A DNA stretch of 64,000 nt from JAZDEY01 sp043808325 [NCBI: Candidatus Eiseniibacteriota bacterium] (GCA_043808325.1 JAZDEY010000034.1:10657-74656); one strand, 5' to 3'; positions 18,804 to 27,817 are shown, counted from the stretch's first letter. The notes: generated from the letters alone by a model not told the origin. Numbers and translations: made by a program.

Positions 18804-20435
18804 ATGAACAAGTGGGCAGGTCCGTTGCTTGTAGCCGCCATGCTGGCGGCGATGTTCCTCGTCGACGCCTTGACCATCCGCGAGGACTCCCTTACCTACG
18901 ACGAGCCGATTCACTATAAGTACGGGGCCCAAGTCCTCGACGGGGACTCCAGCAGATTCGTCGACGGCACCATGCCCGTCACCGCGCTCAATGCACTGGT
19001 CCGACATCTGGGGAAGGCCTTAGCCCCCGGCCGGATAAGGGACTATCTCCTCCAGGTTCCCTCAGGGCGGTGGGTCACGATCCTCTTCTCGCTGCTCCTG
19101 GGGTACTTTGTCTTCAGATGGTCCCGTGAGCTTTACGGAACCGGCGCCGGGCTCTTCTCCCTCTTACTCTACACGTTCTCTCCGAACATCATAGCCCACG
19201 GGCGGCTGATAACCACCGACGTGTATGCCGCCGGCATGGTCACGCTTTCCACCTATTACTTCTGGCGGTTCCTCAGCCGCGGAGGCTGGAAGCTTGCCGT
19301 GACGACCGCGGTGTTTCTGGGTCTGAGTCAGCTGGCCAAGTACTCCTGCATGTTTCTCTATCCGATCTTCCTCTTGATTGTGGTGGTGAGATACTGGCCC
19401 GAGCTCGTGAGGCTCTTGAGGGCCCGGGATCTCAAGGGTCTCGGCGGCCACCTCAAACCCTTCTTCAGGTTTGCGGTGTTGTTCGCCCTGGTGAGCATAC
19501 TCATCATCAATGCGGGTTTCCTCTTTAACAGATCCTTCGTGCCATTCGGCGAGTACCAGCTTCGAAGCGAAGCCCTGAAATCGTTCCAAGCCAGGCACCC
19601 CGTACTCGGGAGAGTGCCGGTGCCGCTCCCGTATCCTTATCTTGACGGGCTTGACTGGGGCAAGATGCGCGAGGAAACCGGCAAGGGCTTCGGCAGCATG
19701 TACCTCTTCGGCCGGCTGCGCGAGACCGGCGGTTTCAAGGGATACTACTTCTTCGCGTTTCTCTTCAAGGAGCCGATTGCCTTCCAGGTGCTGATCGGCC
19801 TCGCCGCCATATTCTACATCGTAAAACGCCGGCGATACGCGTTCTTGAGGAACGAGGCTTTTCTCGTCGTGCCCGTGGTCTTTTACTTCATCTATCTCAA
19901 TTTCTTCTTCAAACTCCAGATCGGGATTCGCCATTTCCTGGTTGCGGTGCCCCTGATCCAGGTCTTCTGCGGTAGCCTGGTGTCCCAATGGCAGGGGTAC
20001 GGCCGCAGAATGAAGAGCGCCATAGTGGTGCTGCTCGTCTATCTGGTGATCTCCGTGATGTCTTATTTCCCCTACTACATACCTTATTTCAACGAGCTTG
20101 TCTGGGATCGCAAGCAAGCCTACAAGATCCTGGCTGACTCCAACATCGACTGGGGCCAGGCCTCCAAGCAGGCGAAGGAATTCAAGGCAAAGCACCCGGA
20201 CACATACCTGGGAGAAGGCCTCTGGCACATGAAGACCTATCGGGATAAACACATGGAGGAATATCTGCATCCGGAGTTTCCTGACTCGGGACTCCTGATT
20301 GTCAACGTCAACAATTATGTCGGCATCTATCACCCGCATCGGTACAAGTGGCTGAGGGACAGCTGCAAGCCGATCGGGCACATCGCTTATGCGTATCTGA
20401 TATTCAACATCTCGCCGCGGGATACGACCAGGTGA
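18804..20435 (+). CDS. GT-C family 39-like membrane glycosyltransferase
   Basis: The protein is 543 residues from ATG 18804, which has GAGG six nt upstream and lies just inside the transcript of the promoter at 18750. An upstream extension of the frame would start before the promoter and is rejected. The first loop has LTYDEPIHYKYGAQVLDGD (acidic catalytic-type motif) and about ten transmembrane helices follow. The conserved segment DSNIDWGQASKQAKEF near residue 450 is seen in several bacterial family-39-like proteins. Function: presumably transfer of sugar from a lipid carrier in the envelope. Confidence 0.75.
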   Translation: MNKWAGPLLVAAMLAAMFLVDALTIREDSLTYDEPIHYKYGAQVLDGDSSRFVDGTMPVTALNALVRHLGKALAPGRIRDYLLQVPSGRWVTILFSLLLGYFVFRWSRELYGTGAGLFSLLLYTFSPNIIAHGRLITTDVYAAGMVTLSTYYFWRFLSRGGWKLAVTTAVFLGLSQLAKYSCMFLYPIFLLIVVVRYWPELVRLLRARDLKGLGGHLKPFFRFAVLFALVSILIINAGFLFNRSFVPFGEYQLRSEALKSFQARHPVLGRVPVPLPYPYLDGLDWGKMREETGKGFGSMYLFGRLRETGGFKGYYFFAFLFKEPIAFQVLIGLAAIFYIVKRRRYAFLRNEAFLVVPVVFYFIYLNFFFKLQIGIRHFLVAVPLIQVFCGSLVSQWQGYGRRMKSAIVVLLVYLVISVMSYFPYYIPYFNELVWDRKQAYKILADSNIDWGQASKQAKEFKAKHPDTYLGEGLWHMKTYRDKHMEEYLHPEFPDSGLLIVNVNNYVGIYHPHRYKWLRDSCKPIGHIAYAYLIFNISPRDTTR

Positions 20436-20489
20436 AGGCAAGATCGGCGGTCCTGGCTGGCGCCGGATGGGGTAAGGAGCATTGATGCA

Positions 20490-22106
20490 ATGAGCGATAG
20501 GACGGGAAGGGCGCTCTACTTGCTTGTTATCGCGCTCACCATTCTTCACATCGTGCCGGTGTGGGCCTTCAAATACTTTCCTTCCCAGGACGGGCCGAGC
20601 CACCTTGAGAACTCTTACGTGCTGGCTCATTACTTCGACCAGGGCCGGGCCTACGGCGAGTTTTATGATCTCAACCTCAAGCCCGTGCCTAACTGGCTCT
20701 CGCACGCGACACTCGCCCTCCTGATGCAGGTGCTGCCGCCGCTTGCGAGCGAGAAGGTGTTCTTGACGGGCTACATCGTATTTTTCGTAGCATCGATGGT
20801 CTACTTGCTCAGGTCGGTGGCCGTGGGCAAGCAGTGGTTGGTGCTGCTCGCCGTGCCCTTTATCTACAACTATCTCCTGCACAGCGGCTTCTATAACTTC
20901 ATCATAAGCCTCCCGCTGATGTTCCTGACCCTCGGCTATTGGTGGCGCCGGCGCAGCCGCCGGATCGGCTGGAGACTGGGCGTCGGGCTTAACCTGCTCC
21001 TGGTCGTGATGTACTTCGCGAGCATCTTGTCCCAGATCCTGACCGTCCTCGCCCTGCTGGTGCTCGCTCTTGTGAGCTCTCGCGGTCGGGTGAGACGGGC
21101 CGTCCTTCTCGCGGCGGCGATCGTCCCCGCTGGGCTCTTACCTCTCTCTTACTTGCTGCTTGAGCGGAGTGAACCCACGGGCAAGTTTGCGGCAGGCCAG
21201 CTTTGGAAATATCTCTTCACGATCGGATCGCTTGCTTCCTATGACTCACGCGAATACCAAATTGGTGCGGCGCTGGCCGCGGTGATCGGGGTGGCGATCG
21301 TCTTCGCGGTGCTCGCCAGGCTTGGCCTCGGCAGCCGCGGCGCGGGCCCCCGTGACCCTGAAGCTCGTGACCCCGAACCCCATGACTCTTCCGCCGAGCG
21401 CTGCGCGGACGCCGCGGACCGCTCGGCCCCCGCGGATGCGGCGGGGAGGTTCCCGCTCCCCGAGGACGGCTTCTTGATTCTGGCGGTCGCCTTCGGGCTC
21501 CTCTACTTCTTTGCGCCCCAGAGGGCGTTCGGGGGCGGCGCGATAACCTTCCGGCTCTGCCTCTATCCTTTTCTCGTGATCCTGCCCTGGCTTGGTGGCG
21601 GCATGCCGAGAGTGGCAAAATACCTGGCCGGGATGGCTGCGGTCTGCATCGCGCTCGTGCACTTCGGCATCACCGTCCACTACTATCAGATCTTCAACCG
21701 CGGGCTGGAGGAGTTCACCTCGGGGGTACCCCTGATTGAGGAGAACGCCACCATTCTCCCCATCAGTTTCGATCACAAGGGTGAGGCGGCGCGGGTCGGT
21801 GTCTATCGGCACGCCGCAAGCTATTACTGTCTGTCGGGGGGCGCCATCGATCTTGCTAACTACGAGGGGGCCAAGACCTACTTCCCCATCAAGTACAAGT
21901 CGTCGCTTGATCCCTTTGCCATTATGGGAACAATCGAGAGTCAGCGTGGCAACATCTGGCCCCAGAAGTACCCTGCCCGGATAGACTATGTGCTCCTCTG
22001 GGCTGCCCCGGCCGAATTCCCGAGCCTATCTTGGATCGAAAAGAACTACGATCTCATCCACTCCGAAGGCAGGTTGAAGCTATACAGGCGTAACAATAAA
22101 TCTTGA
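20490..22106 (+). CDS. Polytopic membrane protein, GT-C-like
   Basis: The 538-residue protein has an N-terminal helix, then a loop FPSQDGPSHLENSYVLAHYF that takes the place of the acidic loop of GT-C enzymes, then many hydrophobic helices. Residues about 280-320 are a hydrophilic Arg/Asp/Pro/Ala-rich insert (GAGPRDPEARDPEPHDSS) between helices. The C-terminal ~130 residues are soluble. AAGGAG about 10 nt upstream supports ATG 20490. It follows the GT-C gene at 18804 with a 54-nt gap and is probably co-transcribed. The family is less clear than for the neighbours and no specific activity is assigned. Confidence 0.6.
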   Translation: MSDRTGRALYLLVIALTILHIVPVWAFKYFPSQDGPSHLENSYVLAHYFDQGRAYGEFYDLNLKPVPNWLSHATLALLMQVLPPLASEKVFLTGYIVFFVASMVYLLRSVAVGKQWLVLLAVPFIYNYLLHSGFYNFIISLPLMFLTLGYWWRRRSRRIGWRLGVGLNLLLVVMYFASILSQILTVLALLVLALVSSRGRVRRAVLLAAAIVPAGLLPLSYLLLERSEPTGKFAAGQLWKYLFTIGSLASYDSREYQIGAALAAVIGVAIVFAVLARLGLGSRGAGPRDPEARDPEPHDSSAERCADAADRSAPADAAGRFPLPEDGFLILAVAFGLLYFFAPQRAFGGGAITFRLCLYPFLVILPWLGGGMPRVAKYLAGMAAVCIALVHFGITVHYYQIFNRGLEEFTSGVPLIEENATILPISFDHKGEAARVGVYRHAASYYCLSGGAIDLANYEGAKTYFPIKYKSSLDPFAIMGTIESQRGNIWPQKYPARIDYVLLWAAPAEFPSLSWIEKNYDLIHSEGRLKLYRRNNKS

Positions 22107-22131
22107 ACCTGCCGGGGCCTTCTGATAAAAT
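22103..22131 (+). promoter_or_regulatory. Sigma-70 promoter of the matrixin-like gene
   Basis: TTGAAC (22103-22108) overlaps the stop codon of the upstream gene; after 17 bp comes TAAAAT (22126-22131). This implies a 5' leader of about 115 nt before ATG 22252. Confidence 0.55.
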
Positions 22132-22213
22132 CAAGCCGTAAGCTGAGAGCCGCGAGCGCGAGAGGAGGTGAGGAAAAGAGGTACAGATAGTCTTCCTGAG
22201 CGTTTTGGCTACC

Positions 22214-22232
22214 CGTCAGGCTAGGCCTGACG
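22214..22232 (+). promoter_or_regulatory. Hairpin directly upstream of the matrixin-like ribosome binding site
   Basis: CGTCAGGC (22214-22221) and GCCTGACG (22225-22232) pair perfectly around a 3-nt loop. The GGGAGG site begins about 7 nt later. The hairpin would leave the ribosome site open but could stabilise the mRNA 5' region or bind a regulator. Confidence 0.45.
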
Positions 22233-22251
22233 TCCGCGGGGAGGTAAAACC

Positions 22252-23574
22252 ATGGGAAAGATTGCCCGTCTGGTCATCGTCTTAACACTCCTTACCTTTG
22301 TCCTCGCTTCCGCCTCACTGGCTCTTGTCAAAAAGATGGAGATAAGCGAGCTACGTGATGCCTCAAGTGACATCGTCGTCGGCAGAGTGATGTCGCATGA
22401 GTCAGCCTGGGAAGGCAACCTGATTTATACCTACTACGCAGTTAAGGTGCTCGACAAGGTGAAGGGCACGCCTCCCGAGTACGTGACGGTTCGAGTCCCG
22501 GGCGGTGAAGTCGAGGACGTGGCGCTCTACGTTTCCGACACCCCCTATCTGGAATCCGGCGAGGACGCTTTCCTGTTCCTCAAGCCGAACGGCGATTATC
22601 GCGAGGTCACAGGCTGGTTCCAGGGCAAGTACGCCATAAAGAACGGCAAGGTCGAGGACACCGGACTGACCGTTCAGGAGTTTAAGGCCAACGTCGGCAA
22701 GGGCAAGTTTGCCAAGCCACCCTCCAGCGGGGGCTACAAGCTCTGCGGTTACGACTGGAAGTACTTGGGCGTGTCCGGCGGCAAGTATCATCTTGAGCCC
22801 TGGGAAGTCAATCCATCAAACAATGACGGCATCTCCAGCGGCTCGGTGAACTCGGCGGTCCAGGCTGCGGCCAACACTTGGGGCGCAGCCGGCGCCTGCT
22901 TCAACTTCGGGTCCGGGGGAAGCAGCAATCTCAACGGCGGTGTGCTTGACGATCACAATGTCGTCTCTTTCGGCAACACCGGCGGGGCCGTGGCCGCTAC
23001 CTATATCTGGGTTCTGAGGAGCTGCCGCAAGTGCATAGCCGAGCTCGATCTGGTGTTTGACCACGTTTACTGGAATTTCGCCGTGCCGGCCTGCGGCAGC
23101 ACCAACAAATTCGATCTCCAGAATGTCGCGACCCACGAGTTCGGCCACTGGCTGTGCCTCGGCGATCTCTATGGCGCCGGCGACATCAACCAGACAATGT
23201 ACGGCTACGTCGACTACGGCGAGTGCTATAAGAAGGATCTCTACACCGGTGACATCGCCGGCATAAAGTCGATCTATGGAACCTGCGCTTCTCTGGCCGC
23301 GGCCTCACCCGCGCCGGCAGCTACCTCGGATAGGATCGCGGGAACCACGCTCAGGTTCGCTGTCCCCAAGTCCGGCCCCGCCACGGTGGCGATCTATAAC
23401 GTAATGGGCCGGAATGTCCGCACCCTCTCCGACGGCCATCTCGATGCCGGTGAGCATTCAATGGCCTGGGACGGAAGGGGCGCCAGCGGCAACAGCGTTG
23501 CCTCGGGTGTCTACTTCCTGGTGGTCCGAGGTGCCGATTACTCACGCTCCTCCAAGATCATGGTGGTGAAGTAA
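22252..23574 (+). CDS. Secreted matrixin-like metalloprotease with FlgD/T9SS-type tail
   Basis: The 440-residue product has a signal peptide (about 1-24), an N-terminal domain, a metzincin-like domain and a C-terminal sorting-type module. The zinc motif HEFGHWLCLGDLYG lies near residue 295. The third ligand position is Asp rather than His, as in snapalysins. A Met-turn-like QTMYGYVDYG follows about 25 residues later. The last ~80 residues (VAIYNVMGRNVRTL ... WDGRGASG ... GVYFLVVRG) match the C-terminal module of the M6 proteases at 1696-5793, implying the same export or anchoring route. A strong GGGAGG site precedes ATG 22252, and a hairpin terminator follows. Likely an extracellular protease. 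Confidence 0.75.
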   Translation: MGKIARLVIVLTLLTFVLASASLALVKKMEISELRDASSDIVVGRVMSHESAWEGNLIYTYYAVKVLDKVKGTPPEYVTVRVPGGEVEDVALYVSDTPYLESGEDAFLFLKPNGDYREVTGWFQGKYAIKNGKVEDTGLTVQEFKANVGKGKFAKPPSSGGYKLCGYDWKYLGVSGGKYHLEPWEVNPSNNDGISSGSVNSAVQAAANTWGAAGACFNFGSGGSSNLNGGVLDDHNVVSFGNTGGAVAATYIWVLRSCRKCIAELDLVFDHVYWNFAVPACGSTNKFDLQNVATHEFGHWLCLGDLYGAGDINQTMYGYVDYGECYKKDLYTGDIAGIKSIYGTCASLAAASPAPAATSDRIAGTTLRFAVPKSGPATVAIYNVMGRNVRTLSDGHLDAGEHSMAWDGRGASGNSVASGVYFLVVRGADYSRSSKIMVVK

Positions 23575-23594
23575 ATCGAGGTGTTTTGGGTTAG

Positions 23595-23618
23595 GGGGGA
23601 GGCTCTGATGCCTCCCCC
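23595..23618 (+). terminator. Hairpin terminator after the matrixin-like gene
   Basis: GGGGGAGGC (23595-23603) and GCCTCCCCC (23610-23618) form a perfect 9-bp stem with a 6-nt loop, 20 nt after the stop codon. The T-run after it is short and broken, so termination may be partial. Confidence 0.55.
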
Positions 23619-23643
23619 TTGCGCTTTGCCCTGAGAGGTTTTG

Positions 23644-25377
23644 ATGGCCCGAGTAGCGGAGTTCACAGAAGCGCGCAAGCACATCATCGTTGCCGTCTTC
23701 TTCGCAGCGGTGCTTGCAATCGGGCTTGTGGCCTTCAAAGATTACGGCATTGCCTGGGACGAGCCGGTCCAGCGGCAGTACGGCAGTGAAGTCTATGGCT
23801 ATATCCTCCATCACGATCAGCAGCTCTTAGTCGACCGCCACAGGTACTATGGTCCGGTGTTCGAGCTGCTGCTCTATTCTCTCGAGAAAGCCTTGCTGCT
23901 CAGTGACCCCCGCCCCATATACATGATGCGGCATCTGGTGAACTTCCTGGTGTTCTGGGTTGGGGTGGTCTTCTTCTATCTGCTGTGCAAATACCTTTTT
24001 CGGAGCTGGAAGCTCGGTCTGCTCGGGAGCACGTTCCTGGTGCTCAGCCCGGCGATCTTTGCCCACGGCTTCTATAACACCAAGGATATTCCTTTTCTTT
24101 CCCTGTTCATTGCCGGTGTCTATACCCTGGTCCGTTATCTCGATCGACCTGTCCTGCGCTGGGCCGCGGTACACGGCGCAGTCTGCGCGCTCCTCGTGGA
24201 TACTCGAATCGTGGGCATCCTGCTGCCGGCCCTGACGGTGCTCTTCTTGGGGTACGATGCGGCGAGCCGGCGGAGGCGCGGGAGCGAAGTCAGGAAGGCC
24301 GCCTTGAGCCTCTGTGTGTTTGCCGCAGTTTGGGCCGGGGGCACGGTGCTTCTCTGGCCGACTCTTTGGCGTGATCCCATCAAAGGTTTCGTCCAAGGGT
24401 TCGAAGGCATGCAGAATTTCCCCTGGGAGGCGACGGTCCTCTACTTGGGGCGATACGTCTGGGCGACCAATCTGCCCTGGCACTATACCCCTGTCTGGAT
24501 AGGGGTTTCGACGCCGCTTGCATATGTGATTCTCTTTGCCGTCGGGCTTGCGGTCGCGGCAAGATCCGTTGCCCGGACGCGATCGATCAGGAGCTCCATC
24601 AGGGGAGATGGCGTGCCCAAAAATGCTGCCGCCAATCGCGGCCGCACAGAGCGGTGCCAAGCACCGATTGACACCCGGCGCACGAGGCTCCTCGTTCTCT
24701 TGTGGCTCCTGCTGCCACTCGTCTATTACGTGGTGTCGCGGGCAGTCCTCTACGATGAATGGCGCCACTCCTTCTTTGTCTATCCGGCGCTCTTGGTTGT
24801 CGCGCTGGTGGGCTTGATGTCCCTGTGGGGTTTGGTGAGGGATAGATTTCACGGCGTCGGCCGCCGCCTCGCCTCGAGTGTCCTCGTCTGGCTGGTGGCG
24901 CTCAACCTCGGGACAACCGCTATCTTCATGCTCAGATATCACCCGTACCAGAGTGTCTACTTCAACTCACTCGTGGGAGGTGTCAAAGGCGCCAGCGGCA
25001 AGTTCGAGCTGGACTACTGGGGGCTCTCCTATAGAAAAGGACTGGAATATATCTTGCGAAGTGACCCTGCCCGCATGATACCGGTCTTGTCCGCCAATCC
25101 CCCCGGCAGGTATAACGCCGATATCCTGAAGCCTGCCGATCGGAAGCGGCTGGTCTTTGTGGAGGACGCGGCCGAGGCCAAATACTACATCACGAATTTC
25201 AGATGGGAGAAGAAACGCTTGGCCCCGGAGGCCGAGCGCTACTCGGTTCAAGTGGGCGGCGCGAAACTGATGGCTGTGTATCAGCTCGGGGGCACCGCAG
25301 AGCAGGGGCGGCTGCACCACGGCTCGGCCCGAAGCAGGAGGCAGGGAGAGGGAGAGGGAGAAGGATTTGGCTCGTAA
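23644..25377 (+). CDS. GT-C family 39-like membrane glycosyltransferase
   Basis: The 577-residue polytopic membrane protein starts at ATG 23644 (GAGAGG upstream). Its first loop is YGIAWDEPVQRQYGSEVYGY, with the acidic WDE pattern of GT-C enzymes. Transmembrane helices are spread over residues about 15-440. A soluble insert at about 315-345 (IRGDGVPKNAAANRGRTERC) interrupts the helices. The segment RYHPYQSVYFNSLVGG before the C-terminal soluble domain recurs in bacterial family-39-like proteins. The gene overlaps the next (radical SAM) by 11 nt, which suggests co-transcription although the functions appear unrelated. Confidence 0.75.
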   Translation: MARVAEFTEARKHIIVAVFFAAVLAIGLVAFKDYGIAWDEPVQRQYGSEVYGYILHHDQQLLVDRHRYYGPVFELLLYSLEKALLLSDPRPIYMMRHLVNFLVFWVGVVFFYLLCKYLFRSWKLGLLGSTFLVLSPAIFAHGFYNTKDIPFLSLFIAGVYTLVRYLDRPVLRWAAVHGAVCALLVDTRIVGILLPALTVLFLGYDAASRRRRGSEVRKAALSLCVFAAVWAGGTVLLWPTLWRDPIKGFVQGFEGMQNFPWEATVLYLGRYVWATNLPWHYTPVWIGVSTPLAYVILFAVGLAVAARSVARTRSIRSSIRGDGVPKNAAANRGRTERCQAPIDTRRTRLLVLLWLLLPLVYYVVSRAVLYDEWRHSFFVYPALLVVALVGLMSLWGLVRDRFHGVGRRLASSVLVWLVALNLGTTAIFMLRYHPYQSVYFNSLVGGVKGASGKFELDYWGLSYRKGLEYILRSDPARMIPVLSANPPGRYNADILKPADRKRLVFVEDAAEAKYYITNFRWEKKRLAPEAERYSVQVGGAKLMAVYQLGGTAEQGRLHHGSARSRRQGEGEGEGFGS

Positions 25378-26641
25378 GGTCAGTCTCGCGATCGGCAGGG
25401 ACGTCCGCACCTTCGAGGTGATCGACGAGCCGCATCCACATATCCTTGTCGCATCCAAGAAGGAGCTCCACGGTTGGTGGAAGGGCAAACGCGAGTGTAC
25501 CGGCGAGCGCATGCTCGTGAATCCCTACAACGGTTGTTCGGTGGGCTGCATCTTCTGTTATGCCCGGGCGCTCCCCGCGCCCTACTTCAAGCTCTTCAAT
25601 GACACCGGCGTGGTGACGGTGTTCCGGGATTTCGATCGCGTGGTCGCCGACCAGTTGGATTCGATCGACGTTGCCGCCTGCGGCTACCTCTCCCCGGTGT
25701 GCGATCCCTTCCAGGCGGTGGAGTCGGTTTACGCGCTTTCCGAGAAGATCGTTGAGGAGTTCGTGACGCGGGGCCTCCCCATCGAGTTCATCACCAAGTG
25801 CGTGGTGCCGACCCAGGTGGTCTCATCGATGCGGCGCCAGCGCCATGCCTTCGGCCAGTTCTCGGTCGTGACCGCACGCGAAGATCTTCGGCGCGCACTG
25901 ATGACGGGAGGCGCAAGCCTCGAGCGTCTCCTCGGCTCGATGAAAAAGTGCGCAGTTGCGGGTCTCCCGGTGGTGTTGAGGATCGATCCCGTGATCCCTT
26001 ATCTTACGGATTCCCGGCAGGAGATGAAGCAACTCCTCGATAGGGGCGTCGATGCCGGCGCCAAGCACGTGGTGGCAAGCGTGCTCGACATCCCCGTGAA
26101 GATCGCTAAAGAAGTGTTTGCCAACTTCAAGCCCTTCGGTGTAGGATTTGTCTACGATCTTAAGCGGCTCTACAGTCAGTCGATAGATGGTTACCTTCAT
26201 GCAAAGATCGACTATCGCAAGAAGGTATTCGATACTATCCGGAACTTGTGCGAAGCGCGGAGGGTTACCTTCGCGCTTTGCATGGAATATGAATTGCGGG
26301 AAGGCACCCCCGTCGGACTCAATGCCGAATTCATGAGCTCGGTGAACTGTGAGGGGATGGATATCCCCGTATATGTAAGACGCGGAGAGGGGTTTGTCCC
26401 GGCCGCGGACTGCCGGGGTGCCTGCTTGAGGTGCGCCGAGGCGCGGTGTGGCATCGACCAGCTCGCCATGGGAAAAGCTGTGGGAAAAGGCGAGGGGCCG
26501 GGCGAGGGCTCTTGCGAGGGGCCGGGTGAAGGTGGGGCCGAAGGCAAACGGGATTTCTCCCTTGCCGACTACAGGAGATGGTCGAGGGACCGGAGAGGGA
26601 GACCCGAGAAGGCCGGGCGCTCCGGGCAGGACCGGGGGTAG
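25367..26641 (+). CDS. SPL-family-like radical SAM protein
   Basis: The 424-residue protein carries the radical SAM cluster motif CSVGCIFCYAR near residue 60 (C-x3-C-x2-C) within GERMLVNPYNGCSVGC, as in spore-photoproduct-lyase-like proteins and the Rv2578c group. Later Cys residues (CRGACLRCAEARC) near residue 350 could hold a second metal site. The C-terminal ~60 residues are a low-complexity Gly/Glu/Arg tail (GKGEGPGEGSCEGPGEG). The TTG start lies right after a GA-rich ribosome site (GAGAAGGA) and overlaps the upstream gene by 11 nt. The reaction is unknown; SPL itself repairs thymine photoproducts. The next gene is an endonuclease V homologue, which hints at a nucleic-acid role. Confidence 0.7.
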   Translation: MARKVSLAIGRDVRTFEVIDEPHPHILVASKKELHGWWKGKRECTGERMLVNPYNGCSVGCIFCYARALPAPYFKLFNDTGVVTVFRDFDRVVADQLDSIDVAACGYLSPVCDPFQAVESVYALSEKIVEEFVTRGLPIEFITKCVVPTQVVSSMRRQRHAFGQFSVVTAREDLRRALMTGGASLERLLGSMKKCAVAGLPVVLRIDPVIPYLTDSRQEMKQLLDRGVDAGAKHVVASVLDIPVKIAKEVFANFKPFGVGFVYDLKRLYSQSIDGYLHAKIDYRKKVFDTIRNLCEARRVTFALCMEYELREGTPVGLNAEFMSSVNCEGMDIPVYVRRGEGFVPAADCRGACLRCAEARCGIDQLAMGKAVGKGEGPGEGSCEGPGEGGAEGKRDFSLADYRRWSRDRRGRPEKAGRSGQDRG

Positions 26642-26677
26642 CCGGCGGGCAGCGGCTAAGAGATCGGGAGGTAACCG

Positions 26678-27334
26678 ATGGCGGAGCCAAGTTCCCTAAG
26701 AGAGCTGAGAAAGCAAGAGCTCACGATCCTCGGAGAGCGAGTGGCAAAGCGGATCAGGATCAAGCCCTTGACGAAGCGGGTACGCAGGATCGTGGGGGTG
26801 GATGTAATGTTCACCCCGAAAGCATCCAAGGTTCATGTCTGCGCGTGCCTGGTTTCCTTCCCGAAGCTCGAAGTGCTTGAGGAGGCGATCGCCACCGACG
26901 AGATGGAGTTTGCCGTGTTCAAGAATCTCGGTAATGTGAGCCTGGTGCCGCTGGTCTTGAGCGTGCTCAAAATGCTCAAGCGCAATATAGACATCATCGT
27001 GGTGAGGGAGCTCGCGCTTGGCGAAGAAATCACACTCGGCAGCTACATCGGGGTGATCTCCGGCAGACCCGCTTTCAGCTTGAGCGAACGGTCCGGGAAT
27101 CTCAAGAGAATCGTCAAGTGGGACGGCGAGCGCAGGGCCGGCCTCATTAAGATCAGGGGCCGGAAGACCCCGATCGCCGTCGTTGCCGGACACCACATGA
27201 GCCTCAAAGACGCCACCACGCTGGCGAGAGCATGTGCCAAGAATCTCAGCATGCCCGAACCCATCTGTAGCGCCAGTGCGAGGGTGCGGGCCTGGGAAAG
27301 GGAGTGGAGAAGGGTTAATCTTCCGAGGAGGTGA
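26678..27334 (+). CDS. Endonuclease V (Nfi) homologue with degenerate active site
   Basis: Of 218 residues, the N-terminal part (ELRKQELTILGERVAKRI ... RRIVGVDVMF) and the C-terminal part (VVAGHHMSLKDATTLARA ... MPEPICSASARVRAWERE) follow endonuclease V closely. In the enzyme, the first Asp sits in GVDxSF, the Glu in FREGP and the second Asp in DGQG or DGHG. Here the first Asp is kept, but the FREGP region reads VFKNLGNVS and the DGxG region reads VRELALG, so the other two metal ligands appear lost. It is therefore likely a non-catalytic nucleic-acid-binding relative or a recently decayed enzyme. It lies 36 nt after the radical SAM gene. Confidence 0.65.
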   Translation: MAEPSSLRELRKQELTILGERVAKRIRIKPLTKRVRRIVGVDVMFTPKASKVHVCACLVSFPKLEVLEEAIATDEMEFAVFKNLGNVSLVPLVLSVLKMLKRNIDIIVVRELALGEEITLGSYIGVISGRPAFSLSERSGNLKRIVKWDGERRAGLIKIRGRKTPIAVVAGHHMSLKDATTLARACAKNLSMPEPICSASARVRAWEREWRRVNLPRR

Positions 27335-27401
27335 TGCGAGAAGGCGATTGCTAAAGAACGATTGATTCACCGGTTTGTACCAAGAGATTCGTACGGGCCG
27401 C

Positions 27402-27431
27402 TTGACTATGAGCGAGGACTCGTGCTATATT
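27402..27431 (+). promoter_or_regulatory. Sigma-70 promoter of the small zinc-ribbon gene
   Basis: TTGACT (27402-27407), 18 bp, then TATATT (27426-27431), about 90 bp before ATG 27520. Confidence 0.6.
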
Positions 27432-27519
27432 ACGCAGCAAGGACTGGTTGTGGCTTGATCGGTAGTTCTATCGCTGGAGGCAGTTGGCTGTGCATGAGAA
27501 GGGATGGGAGGTTACGCTA

Positions 27520-27717
27520 ATGGAAGGCGAAGGTTCATTCCCGAAATGTAGGAAGTGTCATGATGGTGTCCTTATCCCGCTATCTGACTACGGTCGTGAG
27601 GGGGCACCGATTACGTACAAGGCGTGGGTCTGTTCTAATCCTGAGTGCGGCTTCAATCTCAGGATAGACAATGGCGAGATTAGCGTGGGTAGGACGATCG
27701 GCCAGTCCTTGAAGTAG
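27520..27717 (+). CDS. Small zinc-ribbon protein
   Basis: From ATG 27520 (GGGAGG eight nt upstream) the product has 65 residues. It carries two Cys pairs, CRKC near residue 10 and CSNPEC near residue 40, the pattern of a small zinc ribbon. Between them is LIPLSDYGREGAPITYKAWV and after them NLRIDNGEISVG. A longer reading from TTG 27484 has no suitable ribosome site. It has its own promoter (27402) and terminator (27818), so it is a one-gene transcript. No family name is recognised; nucleic-acid or protein binding is possible. Confidence 0.6.
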   Translation: MEGEGSFPKCRKCHDGVLIPLSDYGREGAPITYKAWVCSNPECGFNLRIDNGEISVGRTIGQSLK

Positions 27718-27817
27718 GGATCTTATTAAAATACAAGCAGTTGCGCAATCAAGATCCTGTCTAATCGATACTGATTGCCGGCACTTGAAGGCTGTAGGAA
27801 ACTGTAGAGAGACAGGG

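Noticed and set aside
19164-20882. Long minus-strand open frame (572 codons) across the GT-C genes
   Set aside because: It is antisense to two clear membrane-protein genes, its translation is low-complexity and His/Glu/Arg-rich, and it has no ribosome site or known motif. The same holds for the antisense frames at 28108-29823 and 23827-24942.
25341-25366. GGGAGA simple repeat as a functional element
   Set aside because: It is short, encodes Gly/Glu residues at the end of the GT-C protein and supplies the ribosome site of the next gene; no separate role is needed.
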